The notes under the pieces are model-generated. The model was not told the DNA's origin. It saw nothing but the letters and a program-made list of their open reading frames with translations, and did not search any database. From Chamaecrista fasciculata (Eukaryota; Streptophyta; Magnoliopsida; Fabales; Fabaceae), in contig QANZ01053924.1 in assembly GCA_003254925.1 (NCBI GenBank), positions 368,176-432,175 on the forward strand: DNA of 64,000 bases, written 5' to 3'. Shown here piece by piece: positions 22,417 to 34,640 of the stretch (position 1 is the stretch's first letter; each line of letters starts with the position of its first letter). The translations under genes and the position numbers were made by a program.

Positions 22417-25400
22417 ATGGATAGGTATCAGAGGGTGGAGAAGCCCAAGGCAGAGACTCCCATAAACGAGAACGAGATACGCATAACTACTCAAGGCAGG
22501 ATGAGGAATTATATTACCTATGCCACCACTCTCCTCCAGGTATTATTCTTCCTAAGGGGCTCGAACAAAATAGAGATTTCTATGATGTATGGGTTTTAGA
22601 GTTTTGTTATGTCTTTCTATTAGTACTGGTTATTCTTAATGCGTTGGATAAACTTAACCTTATTACCCTTTCTAGTGAAGTTTCTTAATGAAAAATGGGG
22701 GAGGGGTCATTGGAATTTTAATGAGTTGGAGAGGCTGGTATTGCACCCTAGCGTTTAAACATTATAAACCGTCTAGTGTCAGATTAAGTGAGCTTGCTTT
22801 TTTTTATTACGGAACTTTTATAGGGTAGAATAACGTTAATCAACATATATATATATATATATATTTACATGTTTTCTGAACTATAGAAACCCGACCAGAT
22901 TCCCATTTTCTTATTTTGGCTTCGTTAATCTACCATTCGGATCATTTGCGGATGTTCTTGCCCTTCTGTTTATATTGTTTTGTTATACTGCTGTAAACAA
23001 TAACATCAATACCTTCATTTTCCCTAAGTAATTGCTTTCTTAATCATTCGCCCTCTTTATTCCTCGCGTAGGTGGTTTTTACATTTTGATGGAAATATTA
23101 TATATCTTTTACTTTCATCTTCTAAGCGGATGGATACATTTCCTAACGTTTTTTTTTTGCATATAATAAGCTTTTCTCCCTGTCCTTCCCTCCTCCCTCC
23201 TTTCCCCTCATCCATTCCTTTGGTTGCTTTATCATATTCCTCTCTCTACTTAATCTATTGACATTAAGTTTCTGCTAGTACCAGTCTACCAGATTACCTC
23301 GTTGGCTATATTTCTTTGTTTCGTTACTGCATGCTCAATGCATTACTTTATCTGGATGTGCTAATATTTAACTGCTTTCTTTTATATATCTAAATCATAT
23401 CTATCTTACTCTGGTAGTTTTTTTCGTAGGAGAAAGGTTCTGTTGAAATTGTTCTTAAAGCAATGGGCAGGGCTATCAATAAGACTGTAATGATCACGGA
23501 ACTGATCAAGGTGGGAGGCTGTCATCTTTGTGTATGTGCTATTGTTTTTGTATGTTTATCTTTCTTTGTGAATGTTCTACTTCTTTGATTCAGAGAAGGA
23601 TTGTTGGCCTGCATCAAAATACAGCAATTGGATCAACTGATATAACTGACATGTGGGAGCCACTAGAAGAAGGCCTTCTACCGTATGGATCTGCTAATTG
23701 TTTTTTTTAATATTTATTCCTAATTAGTATACTTCTGTGTGAATTAGATTAATGTTTCTCTTATTATTCTGTCCTCAGTTTGGAGACTACTCGCCATGTT
23801 TCAATGATCACAATCACTTTGTCAAAGAAAGAACTGGACAAGTCCTCTACAGGGTAAGAGCTCATGTAGTAACGTGCAACATGATGTTCCTCTGTATCTG
23901 TAACATACCATTCTATGGATATATATATATATATATATATATATAATTGCAACTTAGTAGAAGACCTTGCACAAGGTTTTTTAAAAATAAATTAATAAAT
24001 AAATTCATCATTTTAGCCATAGGATGTTAGCCTTTCCTCCTTGATTTATGCAAGATTAATGGGTGAATATAACATTTTTAGACTTTTATTTACTGCCTTG
24101 TCATTACTTGGCTTTGAAATAATAACTGATGGTTCAATGTATCTGCCAAATCTTGCAACTGTCTAAGTGAACATGATAATATACTTGACAAGTTTTTTAG
24201 GTTGTCATTGGACTTTGTAGATTTTTTACTTCATTCTCTGTTGAGGAGACTGAGGTCTAGAGACAGTATATTCGATTGTTGAAGTGAAGTAATAAAATGA
24301 ATGTCTGTTATGCTGACTCATATGTCGTTGATGTGCTATACTGCTATAATTCATACTCACATATCAAAATGAATGTCTAACTTTTATCAAGGCTTTCCTT
24401 CATCGATCTTCACTGTATTCTTTCTTTTGTAATCTTCAGTTTTAACTATCGATTTTTCCCAAAATGTTTCAACTTGCATAAATATTTAATTATTTATGTT
24501 TAGTTGCGAGTCTCAATCTCTCTGCAACAAATGTTTGGGACCGGTCATTTCTGACGTTCGAAAAATTACTTTGTTCATTTTCCTAAAATATTAACAATTT
24601 CCCTGGCTGTTGGTTCAGTTAGTTTCTTGGGCTTGTATAAATTAATTAGTTTAATAAAAAAGGTGGATGGGTGTGGACGAAACTGTCTTTGTAAAATTCA
24701 TACTCCTGCTTAATTTCCTCTACTATATCCTTAATTTTGAGCATTTTCGTTTTGCAGATACCAACCTCCTCTCCCAGCTGATCAAGTGAAACCTTTGATT
24801 GAATACGATGAGGAGGGAGGTGAGTTTGTTATTCTTTGTTTACAACTCAGTAGGCTTGTGTGACTAGTATGATATAATTTTCTTCACATTATTCTGATGC
24901 AGAGGGATCACCAATGATGCGAGGAAGGGGACGTGGTCGTGGAAGGGGCAGGGGTAGAGGTATTTCTATCTTGTTTGTTGTCTACTTGTTTCATAGGTTT
25001 CAGTTGTTGTATATCGGTACATGTTTGTCTAGTCATATCTGTGCTAATATTATATGGTTTTGTGTCTTTGGTCACAGTTGTGTACCAACATACAAATAAT
25101 AACAAATATAACAAACTAATTTTTAAAAATATCTTAATAATTCATTTTAAAGATAATATTGGCCCGACAAGCACTAAAAATGCATGCCAAACCCAATGGT
25201 GAATGGTGATTCGAGTGGTAAATTTTCTTTTATGGACTTATTCTGTTTTGCAGGCTTAGGAAATTACAATGGAGTTATGGATTATAATGGAGATGGTTGG
25301 GATGGTGGACGGGGCTATGGTGGCAGGGGGCGTGGTCGTGCAAGAGGTCGTGGCTTTCGTGGTCGAGGACGTGGTTATGGTGGCCAGTCAGTTGGGTATT

Positions 25401-25793
25401 ATGATTATGGTGAATATGATGCACCACCTCCCTCGCGAGGTAAACTTGAGTACCCTTAAGACATTGTTTAACCATATAAAGAAAATTTGTCTGTACGCTT
25501 AAATTGCTTATGTATTGTTATCCGCCTATCTGGTTCTATTTTGATCTACACCAACTTAGCCAAGGTATATTAATGTGCCGTTTTATGTTTGAGATTAATT
25601 CTTGTACATTTTTCATGTTCCTTTTGTTCATTCTCTTTTATATTCAAGTGTTTCATATTCTACTAGCTTGTTGAAATGCTAGTAATTCTTGCCATTTGGA
25701 GGTTTTGCAGGCCGTGGTAGGGGAAGGGGAAGGGGCCGTGGACGCGGTCGTTTGTTAAGATCAGATGGAGGCCGGGGAGTCGCTGCTGCTTGA
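22417..25793 (+). CDS. ALBA: ALBA domain protein with RGG tail, copy 2 (intact)
   Basis: Eight exons: 22417-22539, 23430-23510, 23594-23682, 23779-23853, 24758-24819, 24903-24959, 25254-25439, 25711-25793. Total 756 nt, 251 aa. The first four exons code almost the same protein as copy 1, and exon lengths are identical except the last (one codon shorter, loss of one residue in SDGAGRG). Substitutions lie mainly in the tail (MMRGRG, QSVGYYDYG). Introns have diverged more than exons and hold AT microsatellites at about 22846-22863 and 23920-23943. Like copy 1 it should be an RNA-binding ALBA/RGG protein. Intact frame, splice sites and promoter suggest a working gene. Confidence 0.92.
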
Positions 25794-26515
25794 TCAAATT
25801 GGTTGTGTTTGTCATTATGTTACCTTCAGTTAGATGATGGTTGCTCTATCTTATTTGTTCTTTGTGAGATCTGCATATTTTCCTATAACTTCAAATGCCA
25901 AGTGTTGCAGCCATGTCCTTGCAGTTTTGTTGTCTTAGTTATTTTCCTTGTAGTTTCTTATCTGAACAATTTTTTTATATCAGCATTGTATCATTTTTTT
26001 AGATTAATAGGGATTTAGAAGTAGAAGTAAATTCTTTCTAGAATTTCTTTATGCATGTTACATGCTCCCTTTTCTAAGTAAAAAATAACCTTTCCCCGGA
26101 GTCAGATTTTTTATTTTACTTGGTAACGAGACGTTCATTGAGCTGTTTGGTAATTCAAGTGTGTTAAATAAAAGGATAGAAAGGCAAGCAGGAAGATTGG
26201 AATGTAGATGACCATAATGTAAGCACATATACTTTTTCAGTCCAATTTATTACTCCTAATCTACCGTAACAGTTAAATATTTGAGAAACGTTCTACAAAA
26301 TATGGTCCAGTGAGAAAGACATAGAGATTGGAATGTAGATGACCATAATGTTCTGTTTTATTCAATCTTAAAACTGAAATGCAAAATTCTTGACATTTAT
26401 ATATTTCAATATTTAATAAATAATTTATTAATTTTATAGTCAATCAAAAGTCAGATACCAGTATTGGGCTTTTTTTTTTGTCAATAGTATTTGGCAATGA
26501 ATGATTGTGTAGAGG
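25794..26515 (+). other. 3' UTR of ALBA copy 2 and spacer
   Basis: Homologous to the copy 1 3' flank up to about 26100. Further on, the phrase ttggaatgtagatgaccataatg occurs twice (from about 26198 and 26328), a short direct repeat about 130 bp apart. No gene was seen. Confidence 0.5.
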
Positions 26516-26800
26516 CCCAAATAAGTTGGGCTTGGAGCCTTGGACTGAGTTCTGCAACGTCACTCTAGCCCTACAGTATAAATTTCTCTACTTTTCATGC
26601 TGAAAAAAAATATAGTTAATCTCTATTTATTTATTTTTTTGGCCTGATAATCTCTATTCTATAGAAAGTATTAATCTCAAAAAGGAAAGTATTAATCTCC
26701 CTCTGACCAAAAAAAGGAAAGTATTAATCTCCCCATAATAAAAACAAAAAAAAGTATTAATCTCAAATCTCAAATAGAAAAAAAAAAAATGGCAACCCCA
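26512..26800 (+). promoter_or_regulatory. Disrupted promoter of ALBA copy 3
   Basis: The gaggcccaaataagttgggcttgg site II region and gccctacagtataaat are kept (26512-26584). The second TATA (ttatataagg in copies 1 and 2) is missing. In its place, at about 26600-26790, are A runs and about five copies of agtattaatctc. The transcribed leader resumes at about 26789 (atggcaaccccacgcgcgagg). Confidence 0.6.
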
Positions 26801-27427
26801 CGCGCGAGGCCTTCGGGGTCTGAATTCAAATCCGAAGCTGTATCCTATAAAAGCTAAGAAGAAACGAAACCACTGAAAGAGAAATTAGAGGGAGCGAGTG
26901 GTGCCGCCATTACTGTGATTCTTCTTAGATTCGCCTCCATCTTCAGTGTTCTGACTCATTACCAACAGTGAGAACGCTCTCTCAACCCTAACTTCCGTTC
27001 TTTTTCATGTTCTTTCTTCGGCATTTCATTGCGTTTTCTGTATTTCTGAATATCGTTTTTTTATTTTCGTTTGCCGGGAATAGATGGATAGGTATCAGAG
27101 GGTGGAAAAGCCTAAGGCAGAGAGTCCCATAAATGAGAATGAGATACGGATAACCAGTCAAGGCAGAATGAGGAATTATATTACCTATGCCACCACTCTC
27201 CTCCAGGTATTCTCCCAACGGGGTTTTAACAAAATAGAGCTTTCTCTTGCGGCTTGGGTTTTGGTTTTGATATGTCTCTCTATCAGTACTCTGCTTATTC
27301 TCAATGCGTTGGATAAACTTAACCTTATTCCCCTTCTTGTGATAGACGTCTTGTGAAGTTTCATAATAAAAAGTAGGTCAGTGGATTTTTAATGAGTTCG
27401 GAGGTTGGTATTGCACCATAGCATTTA

Positions 27428-27760
27428 CTCCCTGCGTCCCTTAATATCTGCTTTGTTGGAGTGTTTTTATTGTCCCAAAGTATTTGATGTTTTACAAAAT
27501 CAAGTGAACATTAATTAGTCTTTTTAGTAATAGGGATAAAATTCTAAAAAGACTTGTTAATGTTCTCTTGATTTTGTAAAACATCAAATATTTTGGGAAA
27601 AAAAATCTTCCAACAAAGCATATATTCTAAGAATAATTTAATAAAGACAATTTAGTCTTTTTATCTCATATTTCTCTTCATTTTAGGTGAATTAATGATT
27701 TTCTTGGTCCGTGTGTATTAATCTTGAGAAACATATATTCGTGGACAGGGACAGAGGGAG
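27428..27760. mobile_element. Stowaway-like MITE in ALBA copy 3 intron 1
   Basis: Begins ctccctgcgtccct and ends gggacagagggag, flanked by TA on both sides (27426-27427 and 27761-27762). These are the terminal repeats and target of the Tc1/mariner-related Stowaway group. A long internal hairpin is present: tttgatgttttacaaaatcaa and its complement lie at about 27484-27600. It is absent from the same intron in copies 1 and 2. Confidence 0.85.
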
Positions 27761-27784
27761 TAATTTACTTTATGACCAGTATAG

Positions 27785-29398
27785 TCTCATTAAAATAGGA
27801 ATCTAATTAACTTCTCATTAAAGGAAGAATATATATACTGAGACTAAAAGGTGCAAAGAAATCAAATACACTAACTCTACTAGAAAAGCTACCTTAAAGC
27901 TAAAAGTAATAAATAAAATTAACCATTGACCTTAAACCACTCCTTTCCTGACTATTTGTTCATTCTCCTCAAGTTTGGATTGGTGAAAATCAACAAATCC
28001 CAACCTTGACACCAATATAGTAAATTTAGTAGCATTCAAGGGCTTAGTGAATATATATGTAATCTGAAAACTCAAAGCTACATACTTAGGAAGAACAAAG
28101 CCTTTCTTGTACTAATCCCTCGGCAAATAGCAATCAATCTCTAAGCGTTTAAGTTGCTCATAGAGCACTGTATTGGCTACAATGTCTAATGCAGCCTGCT
28201 TATCACACCATGAAACTGAACGTGAATTCCTGTAAACTGTAGGACACCACTTGCAATTCACATCTCGCAGTAGAGAAACTCCGATTTTCAGTTTCAGTTG
28301 AGCTTCTTGAGATAGTGGGTTGCTTAGTTTTCCAAGAAACTAAGTAACCACCAATAAAAACATAATCACCTGTGATCCAAAGTGGCGGGAAACAGAAGGG
28401 AGGTTTTGCATAGGCTATAAGGGAGATTTTGCACAAGCTATGAGTCTATGACCATAATTACCAATATAAGCAGATACACAACTAACACTTTTGGTAACTA
28501 AATAGAGCCATCGCATCAACCCAATCCCACCCACTTCATCTTCACGTATTGGTGGAAAAAGTAAATTTGTATCAATCATCATCAGTGTACAAGGATAAAA
28601 GGGCGGCCCAATGCACGAGGCTCCCACCAGGTGGAGTTTGGGAAGGGTCAGATGTACGCAGCCTTACCCCTGCTTTGCAAGAGGCTGTTTCTAAGATTTG
28701 AACCCGTGACTTCTAGGTCACCAGGCAGCAACCATACCGTTGCGCCAAGGCTCACCCTCCATCAGTGTACAAGGATACTGGAAGAAAATATATTGACAAG
28801 ATATTAAAAAGGGGTTTGACAAGATTCAGAATTTATATAATAAGTTGATTAGACACGTTCTCGTAACTGAAAACAATTTGCCATCACTTGCTCATAAAAT
28901 GACTATCTTTTTGTAGCTTGCAAAAGGAACATGCCTTTTTTAGAAGCTTTTCAGTTTGATGTCATCCAACTGATCCAATCACAAGGATTGACCATAGGGC
29001 TAGCAAATGAGAACCAAAGTTGGAGGCACGAGTCAATCAAAGACTGGTTTCCTAGGAATTACATTGGTTACGGTCTATTATCCCTTACTCTGTAATTGCT
29101 GTTGACTTGTACCAAAAAGAGAAAATCAGAAAACACAAGGGAAGGGTAGTTCAGGATCAAAGCTTACATCTCTGGTACAGTGGTACCATGAAGAAAACAG
29201 GAACAATAACAGAAAAGTAGTCAAGGAAGACAAATAAGAATTGCATTAACTTCTCATTAACAAAGGATGTATATATGTACAGAGTCTAGCAGGGGCAAGG
29301 AAGTCAAACTGCACTAATTAACTCTTACAGAAAAGCTACCCTAAAATAAAAATAGCCATTAACCAAATACCACTCATTTCCTCACTATCTTTTCAAAT
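27785..29398 (-). mobile_element. Decayed Ty1/copia element in ALBA copy 3 intron 1
   Basis: On the minus strand the RNase H end of a copia polyprotein can be read in pieces: YVFIGGYLVSWKTKQPTISR (about 28300-28375) and WCDKQAALDIVANTVLYEQL (about 28150-28210), then FTKPLNATKF and LEENEQIVRKGVV toward 27940. Frames are broken by stops. Two diverged direct repeats, at about 27797-27956 and 29234-29389 (both with attaacttctcattaa and agaaaagctacc), are probably the two LTR remnants. Most of gag, integrase and RT is gone. It replaced part of the original intron. Confidence 0.75.
28598..28759 (-). mobile_element. Au-type SINE with an 18-bp target-site duplication
   Basis: On the minus strand it starts gagggtgagccttggcgcaa (tRNA-like A box), carries ggtcacgggttcaaatct (B box) and aaggctgcgtacatctgacc, and ends in ggccgcccttt. 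This is the Au SINE family layout known from many flowering plants. The flanks are an exact duplication, catcagtgtacaaggata, at 28580-28597 and 28760-28777. It is nested in the copia remnant, so it is younger. Confidence 0.92.
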
Positions 29399-30659
29399 GC
29401 CTGCATTTTAGGTACAAACATAATTGCTTTTTTAATCTTTGACCTTTTTTTCCCTGCACGTCAATTGCTCTATAAGTCTTTGACCCCACTCTCTCTATTT
29501 TTTTATTAAGTATTCTTACTTAATCTGTTTACATGAGGTTTGTTTCATTACTGCATGTATTACATTGTCTATGACGAGCAAATATTCAATTGCTTCCTTA
29601 TATATATCTAAGTCATTTCTATCTTACTTTGGTAGTAGTTTTTTGTAGGAGAAAGGGTCTATTGAAATTGTTCTTAAAGCAATGGGCAGGGCTATCAATA
29701 AGACCGTAATGATCACTGAACTGATCAAGGTGGGAGGCAGGCATCTTTTTGTTTGTGCTAATGTTTTCATATGTTAATGTTGACGAATGATCTATTTCTT
29801 TGATTCAGAGAAGGATTGTTGGCCTGCATCAAAATACTGCAATCGGATCAATTGATATAACTGATACTTGGGAGCCACTAGAAGAAGGCCTTCTACCGTA
29901 TGGATCTGCTAGAATCTTTCTATACATTCCTAATTAATATATTTCTGTTTGCACGTTTTTAATGTTTGATTTATTATTTCATCCTCAGTTTGGAGACTAC
30001 TCGCCATGTTTCAATGATCACAATTACTTTGTCAAAGAAAGAACTGGACAATTCCTCGACAGGGTAAGAAGTCAAGTAGTTATGTGCAACATGATGTTTC
30101 TTTGTATCTGTAAATTATCATTCTATGGATATATATAATTGCAACTTAGTAGAAGAGCTTGCACAAGTATTTTTAAAAAAAAAATAAATAAATAGATAAA
30201 TTCATCATTTTAGCCATAGCATGGTTAGCCTTTCCTCCTTTCTTGTTGCAGGATTACTGTTCATTATAACATTGATTGTAAACAAATATTAAATACCTGG
30301 TTCAATGTATGAGTCAAGTCTTTCAGATGTCTTATAGAACATGTCAATACGTTATTCACACAAACCGTATTTTATATTTTTAATTGATAATTTGTCCTGC
30401 TTTTGATAAACATGTTTGAGTAAATTACGTGGATCTCTCCTGGGGTTTAATAAAATGGGAAGGTCTCCCTTATATTCAATTTTAGCTTGACTTAAACTTT
30501 TTGTTTCAAAACTTTTAGAGGCCTTTCTTTTTTTTGTATATGATGGCATAGCACCCTTTTATATCATTGCTAGTTAATAGAGGTTTTCTTTGTCTGTTAA
30601 GCAAAGCAAGTCTGTTATTTTTGTCAGACTTCAGGAGATTTATATGTAATTTACTCAGC

Positions 30660-30925
30660 AAGTTTCTATGTTGTCATTTGACTTTGCAGTTTCTTTTACT
30701 TTATGCTCTGGCAAGGAGAGGAGAACTAGAGAGTAGTACATTAGATAAATGAAGTGAAGGAATAAATTGAATGTCTGTTGATGAATGTTTTCTATGTTGT
30801 CATTTGACTTTGAGATTTTGTTACTTTATGCTGTGTTGAGGAGATGACGACTAGAGGCAGTATATTAGGTAGTTGACCGTTGACGTGAAGAAATAAAGTG
30901 GATGTCTGATGTGCTGATTTGTATG
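30660..30925 (+). repeat. Tandem duplication inside intron 4 of ALBA copy 3
   Basis: A unit of about 130 bp containing ctatgttgtcatttgacttt, ctttatgct, gaggaga and aataaa..gaatgtctg appears twice in a row (about 30665-30785 and 30790-30920), diverged by small changes. Copy 4 homology starts inside the second unit. Confidence 0.75.
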
Positions 30926-32096
30926 ATGTTGATGTGCTCTAGACCTAGTTCTGACTTCTATTATTTGGCCAAAAAAAAGAAAGTTCTGACTTTTATTAGG
31001 GTTGGTAAAAAGATAGGCGCCTTCACTTTCATGGACCTGCACTTTATACTTGGTTTTATAATTGTTTGGTTTCAATATTGCATTTTCCCAAAATGTTTTA
31101 TTTTTCATAAATATTAATGTTCAGTTGCCAATCATTAATCTCTCCGCAAACAAATCTTTGCAACTTCTGATTTTTTATGACCAAAAAAATGTTTTTGTTC
31201 ATTTTCCTAAAATATCTACATTTCTCATGATTGTTGTTTCAGTTAGTTTTATCTGCATGTCTAAATTAATTAATTAACTAAATTTTAAAAAAGGTGGGTG
31301 GGTTGAAGTGGATCAGTAGGGATGAAACTGTCTTTGTAAATTCCATACTACCACTTAAAGATCTCAACTATTGCCTAATTTTAAGCATTTTCATTTTGCA
31401 GATACCAGCCTCCTATCCCATCTGATCAAGTAAAACCCTTAGTTGAATACGATGAGGAAGGTGAGTTTTTTAGTCTCTGTTTACATTCAATTAGGCTTGT
31501 ATGACTATTATGATACAAGTTACTGTTGTTTAATCTGATACAGAGGGCTCACCAATGATGCAAGGAAGAGGACGTGGACGCGGACGCGGCAGGGGCAGGG
31601 GTAGAGGTATTTCTAGCTATTTTGTTGTCTACTTGTTTCAATAGGTACATATCTGTCTAATATATCTATGCTATACTATATGGTTTTGTATCTTCAGTCA
31701 CAAAGTTGTGTATCAACATACAAATAAAATAAACTACAACTTGCAAGGAGACATTGGGAAGTTAGTATATTCTTACTGCATCTTTTCATTATTTTTATAA
31801 ACAAAAGAAATAGCCATCAACTACTATATTTGAATCTCTTCATAATTCATTTTAAATTTCTAGGCATGCACTAAAGATGCATGCCAAAGTCCAAACCCAC
31901 CGGTGAATGGTGATTCCTAAGTGGCAAAATTTTCTTATATGGATTCATTTGTTTTGCAGGCTTTGGGAATTACAATGGAGTTATGGATTATAATGGAGAT
32001 GGTTGGGATGGTGGCAGAGGGCGTGGTCGTGCCAGAGGTGGGTGCCCTTTGAGTTCGATGATTTGGCTATGGTGGCCAGTCAGTTGGTTATTATAG

Positions 32097-33181
32097 TAGA
32101 AATCTGAGATAATTCATTGATGAATACTGCCGTAGGCTGCATAAAAAATTTAAGGGATTGTTGTTACAGCCTAGCCACCTAAGCCCTTTATTTAAAATTT
32201 AAAATTCCTGTTTGGAGCTAGTTGGCCTTGTTGGGAGTGTCTGTTAGTTTACATCCTTTTATCCTGGTTTCCTTTAGTAAGTTGAGAGTGTATTTCTATT
32301 CGGAGATTGCTATCCCTTTCTTTGATCTTCTGTGGCAATATTATCATCAATATACACAATAAGTAGAGCAACTTTATCCACAAAGTGAGTATTTAATGAA
32401 CAATGTGTCAGCCATACTCTTTAATAACCCATGCAAATCCATCGAACCATGCCCTAGGTGACTGCTTTAGGCCACATAGGGAACCCCCTAACAGTTCTAT
32501 ATCTTGGAGGTATCTCCACGCACACGTCATGTTTTAATGTTCGATTTAGGATAGCATTTGTTACATCTAGTTAGTGAAGTGACCAATCAAGTTTGGATGC
32601 CTTAGAAAATAATACCTTCATTGTGTTGAATTTGGCAACTAGTGCAACCTTTTTTATCTATACCATGTGTTTGGGTAAATCCTTAGGCAACTAATCTTTC
32701 CTTATATTGGCTGACACTGCCATCTGAATTGTATTTGACGTTGAATATCCATCTACACCCAACTGTCTTCTTTCTTTTAGGTAGATCTACTAGACTCCAT
32801 GTCCCATTCTTTTTAAGAGCATCCATCTCTTGTATTGCAACCTTTCATTTAGGACTTTTGAGTGCCTCCTTATTGTTAGGTGGAACTTTCTCACTTGCAA
32901 TGTTAGCTAAAAACACTTGGTAAGTAAAGAGATAGTCTGTAGTACGAGACATATTCTCCAAAAGGATGCTGAGTACAGCTTCACTTAATCTGCAAGTTTC
33001 TAGTTCCTTATTTTTCCTTTTTCTGGAGTAAACCAGAATATCCTTCTGGTTAGTTGGGTTTTGGGTTATGATATTTTCTTGTACTGTTTCAGTTATGTGA
33101 TAACGTGGTGTGATGAGTTGTGGTTCAGAGGCACTTCAATTTTAATAATTAAGATAAATTAGGATCTTATTAACTTCAACA
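32097..33181 (-). mobile_element. Ty1/copia pol fragment inserted in exon 7 of ALBA copy 3
   Basis: Minus-strand reading gives a decayed reverse transcriptase: DYLFTYQVFLANIASEKVP, ALKSPKWKVAIQEMDALKK, VDLPKRKKTVGCRW, then further on AKLNTMKVLFSKASKLDW and CGLKQSPRAWFDGF, with LLIVYIDD-like remains near 32350. Several stops and frameshifts break it. The ALBA exon sequence (ggttattat, then gattatgatgcaccacc) can be followed on both sides. The same fragment is in copy 4. Confidence 0.85.
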
Positions 33182-33494
33182 ATTACGATTATGCTGATTA
33201 TGATGCACCACCTCCACCTCCCCCCAGGATAATTTTGCATGTCCATAAAACATAATCTTCCAAAGAACAAAAATAAGTTATTGTGCCTAAATTGCTTTTG
33301 TACTCTATTTTTTCATGTTCGTTTTGTTCTTTATTTTGTATCTGTATTGAAGGCTGTCATATACTACAAACCGGTATAAATGCTAATAATTCTTGCCATT
33401 TCTAGGTTTTGGAGGCCGTGGAAGAGGAAGGGGCCGTGGACGCAGTCATTTGTTAAGATCAGATGGAGCCGGCCAGGGAGTAGCCGCTGCTTGA

Positions 33495-34640
33495 TCAAAT
33501 TGTTTTTGGTTGTCATTGTGTATTAATCTTACGTTAGAAGATGGTCCTTGGTGAGATCTGTGGGAGATCTGTTTATATTTTCCTATTACTTAAAATGCTA
33601 ACGGTTGCAGCCATGGTCCTTGGTCCTTGGTCCTTGCAGTTTTGTTGTCTTAGATATTTTCCTTTTTCTTTTGTTTTCTCAACAATTTTCTATATCAACA
33701 TTGTGTCATTTTTTTAGATTAATTAGTGGTTTAGTAGTAAATTCTTTTTTAAAATTTCTTCAATGAATGTAGTATGGTCTCCCTTTTCAGAAGTCAAATA
33801 TCCTATCCCCAGAGTCACATTTCTGATTATATTTCATTGCCAACCTTCATTTTCCTAGTCTCGACAAAGTTCTGCTCATATTGAAATTTAGAACACTTTC
33901 ACTAATCCTATAACAAAAATTTGTTAACCAGGCTCTAATTAAGGTTTATCTTATTGTTGTAGCTACGACGTATCTTTGTCGACAGAGGATTAAGTCAAAT
34001 TTGAGCACTTTTCCGAGCTTTGAATTCTTGGTCTATCTTCTGGTTGAACTGTTTATTTCGTTTTGCAATTATTGGTTTTACCAGCATCAATGAAATTGCC
34101 AATTAGTTACTTGTCTTGCTATTCTTAAAAGGAAAATATTTTGATAAGATTCTTTATATCTTTATTATGAAGTTTTTTCACTTATAAATTTAATTTAATT
34201 CTCTTCTTTTATTACTGGTCATGTAAGAAAATTATGTTGAATATTCTTTTTTTTTTTCATGATTAATTATATGTAATTTTTTTACTACGTGTTATCTTAA
34301 AAACCTCCCCTATTCTTACACTTGATATAAAAAAAACCTCAAAATTATTTTTCCTTAGCATGTTTTATTGATAACTCAGAAGTTTGGGTGATTTAGAACT
34401 TGGTGCCATGGTTCTAGAATTTGACCTTGGCCAGCAGCCTTCATTTTTCTAGTCTTGATAAATTTTCGATAGCATTAAAATTTAAAACACTTATAATTAA
34501 ATCCTATAAGACAAACCTGTTGACCAGGCTCAAAGATGGTTTTTTTTTTTTTCTGGTAATTTTAGAGTATCTGTTGATTATTTAATTCACGATTTGAGTA
34601 ATGAATAATTTTTTTCTTCAGTTAAGATATTTCATAAAGA
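33495..34640 (+). other. 3' flank of ALBA copy 3 (duplicated in copy 4)
   Basis: No gene. The sequence (ggtccttgcagttttgttgtc, agaacactttcactaatcctataac, gaatttgaccttggccagcagcc and others) has a clear counterpart at 44300-45345. Confidence 0.7.

Larger units (their letters stand above)
27084..33494 (+). pseudogene. ALBA copy 3: intact ALBA domain, broken RGG tail
   Basis: Exons 1-6 are clean: 27084-27206, 29649-29729, 29809-29897, 29989-30063, 31402-31460 (one codon shorter than copies 1 and 2), 31544-31606. They encode the complete ALBA domain. Exon 7 starts at 31960, but one extra base after RGRARG shifts the frame, which then ends at TAG 32094-32096. Read this way the product is 208 aa (627 nt), lacking the second and third RGG blocks. 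Directly after this, at about 32097-33181, a copia fragment splits exon 7. The rest of exon 7 (GATTATGATGCACCACCTCC) and exon 8 (33407-33494) survive, with some Arg codons changed. Intron 1 has grown to 2.4 kb from insertions. A truncated ALBA-only protein could still be made, so 'pseudogene' is a likely but not certain label. Confidence 0.8.

Noticed and set aside
28598..28759. tRNA gene
   Set aside because: The A and B boxes belong to a tRNA-derived SINE with a TSD; there is no full cloverleaf. The same holds for 43979, 47338, 48129 and 62279.
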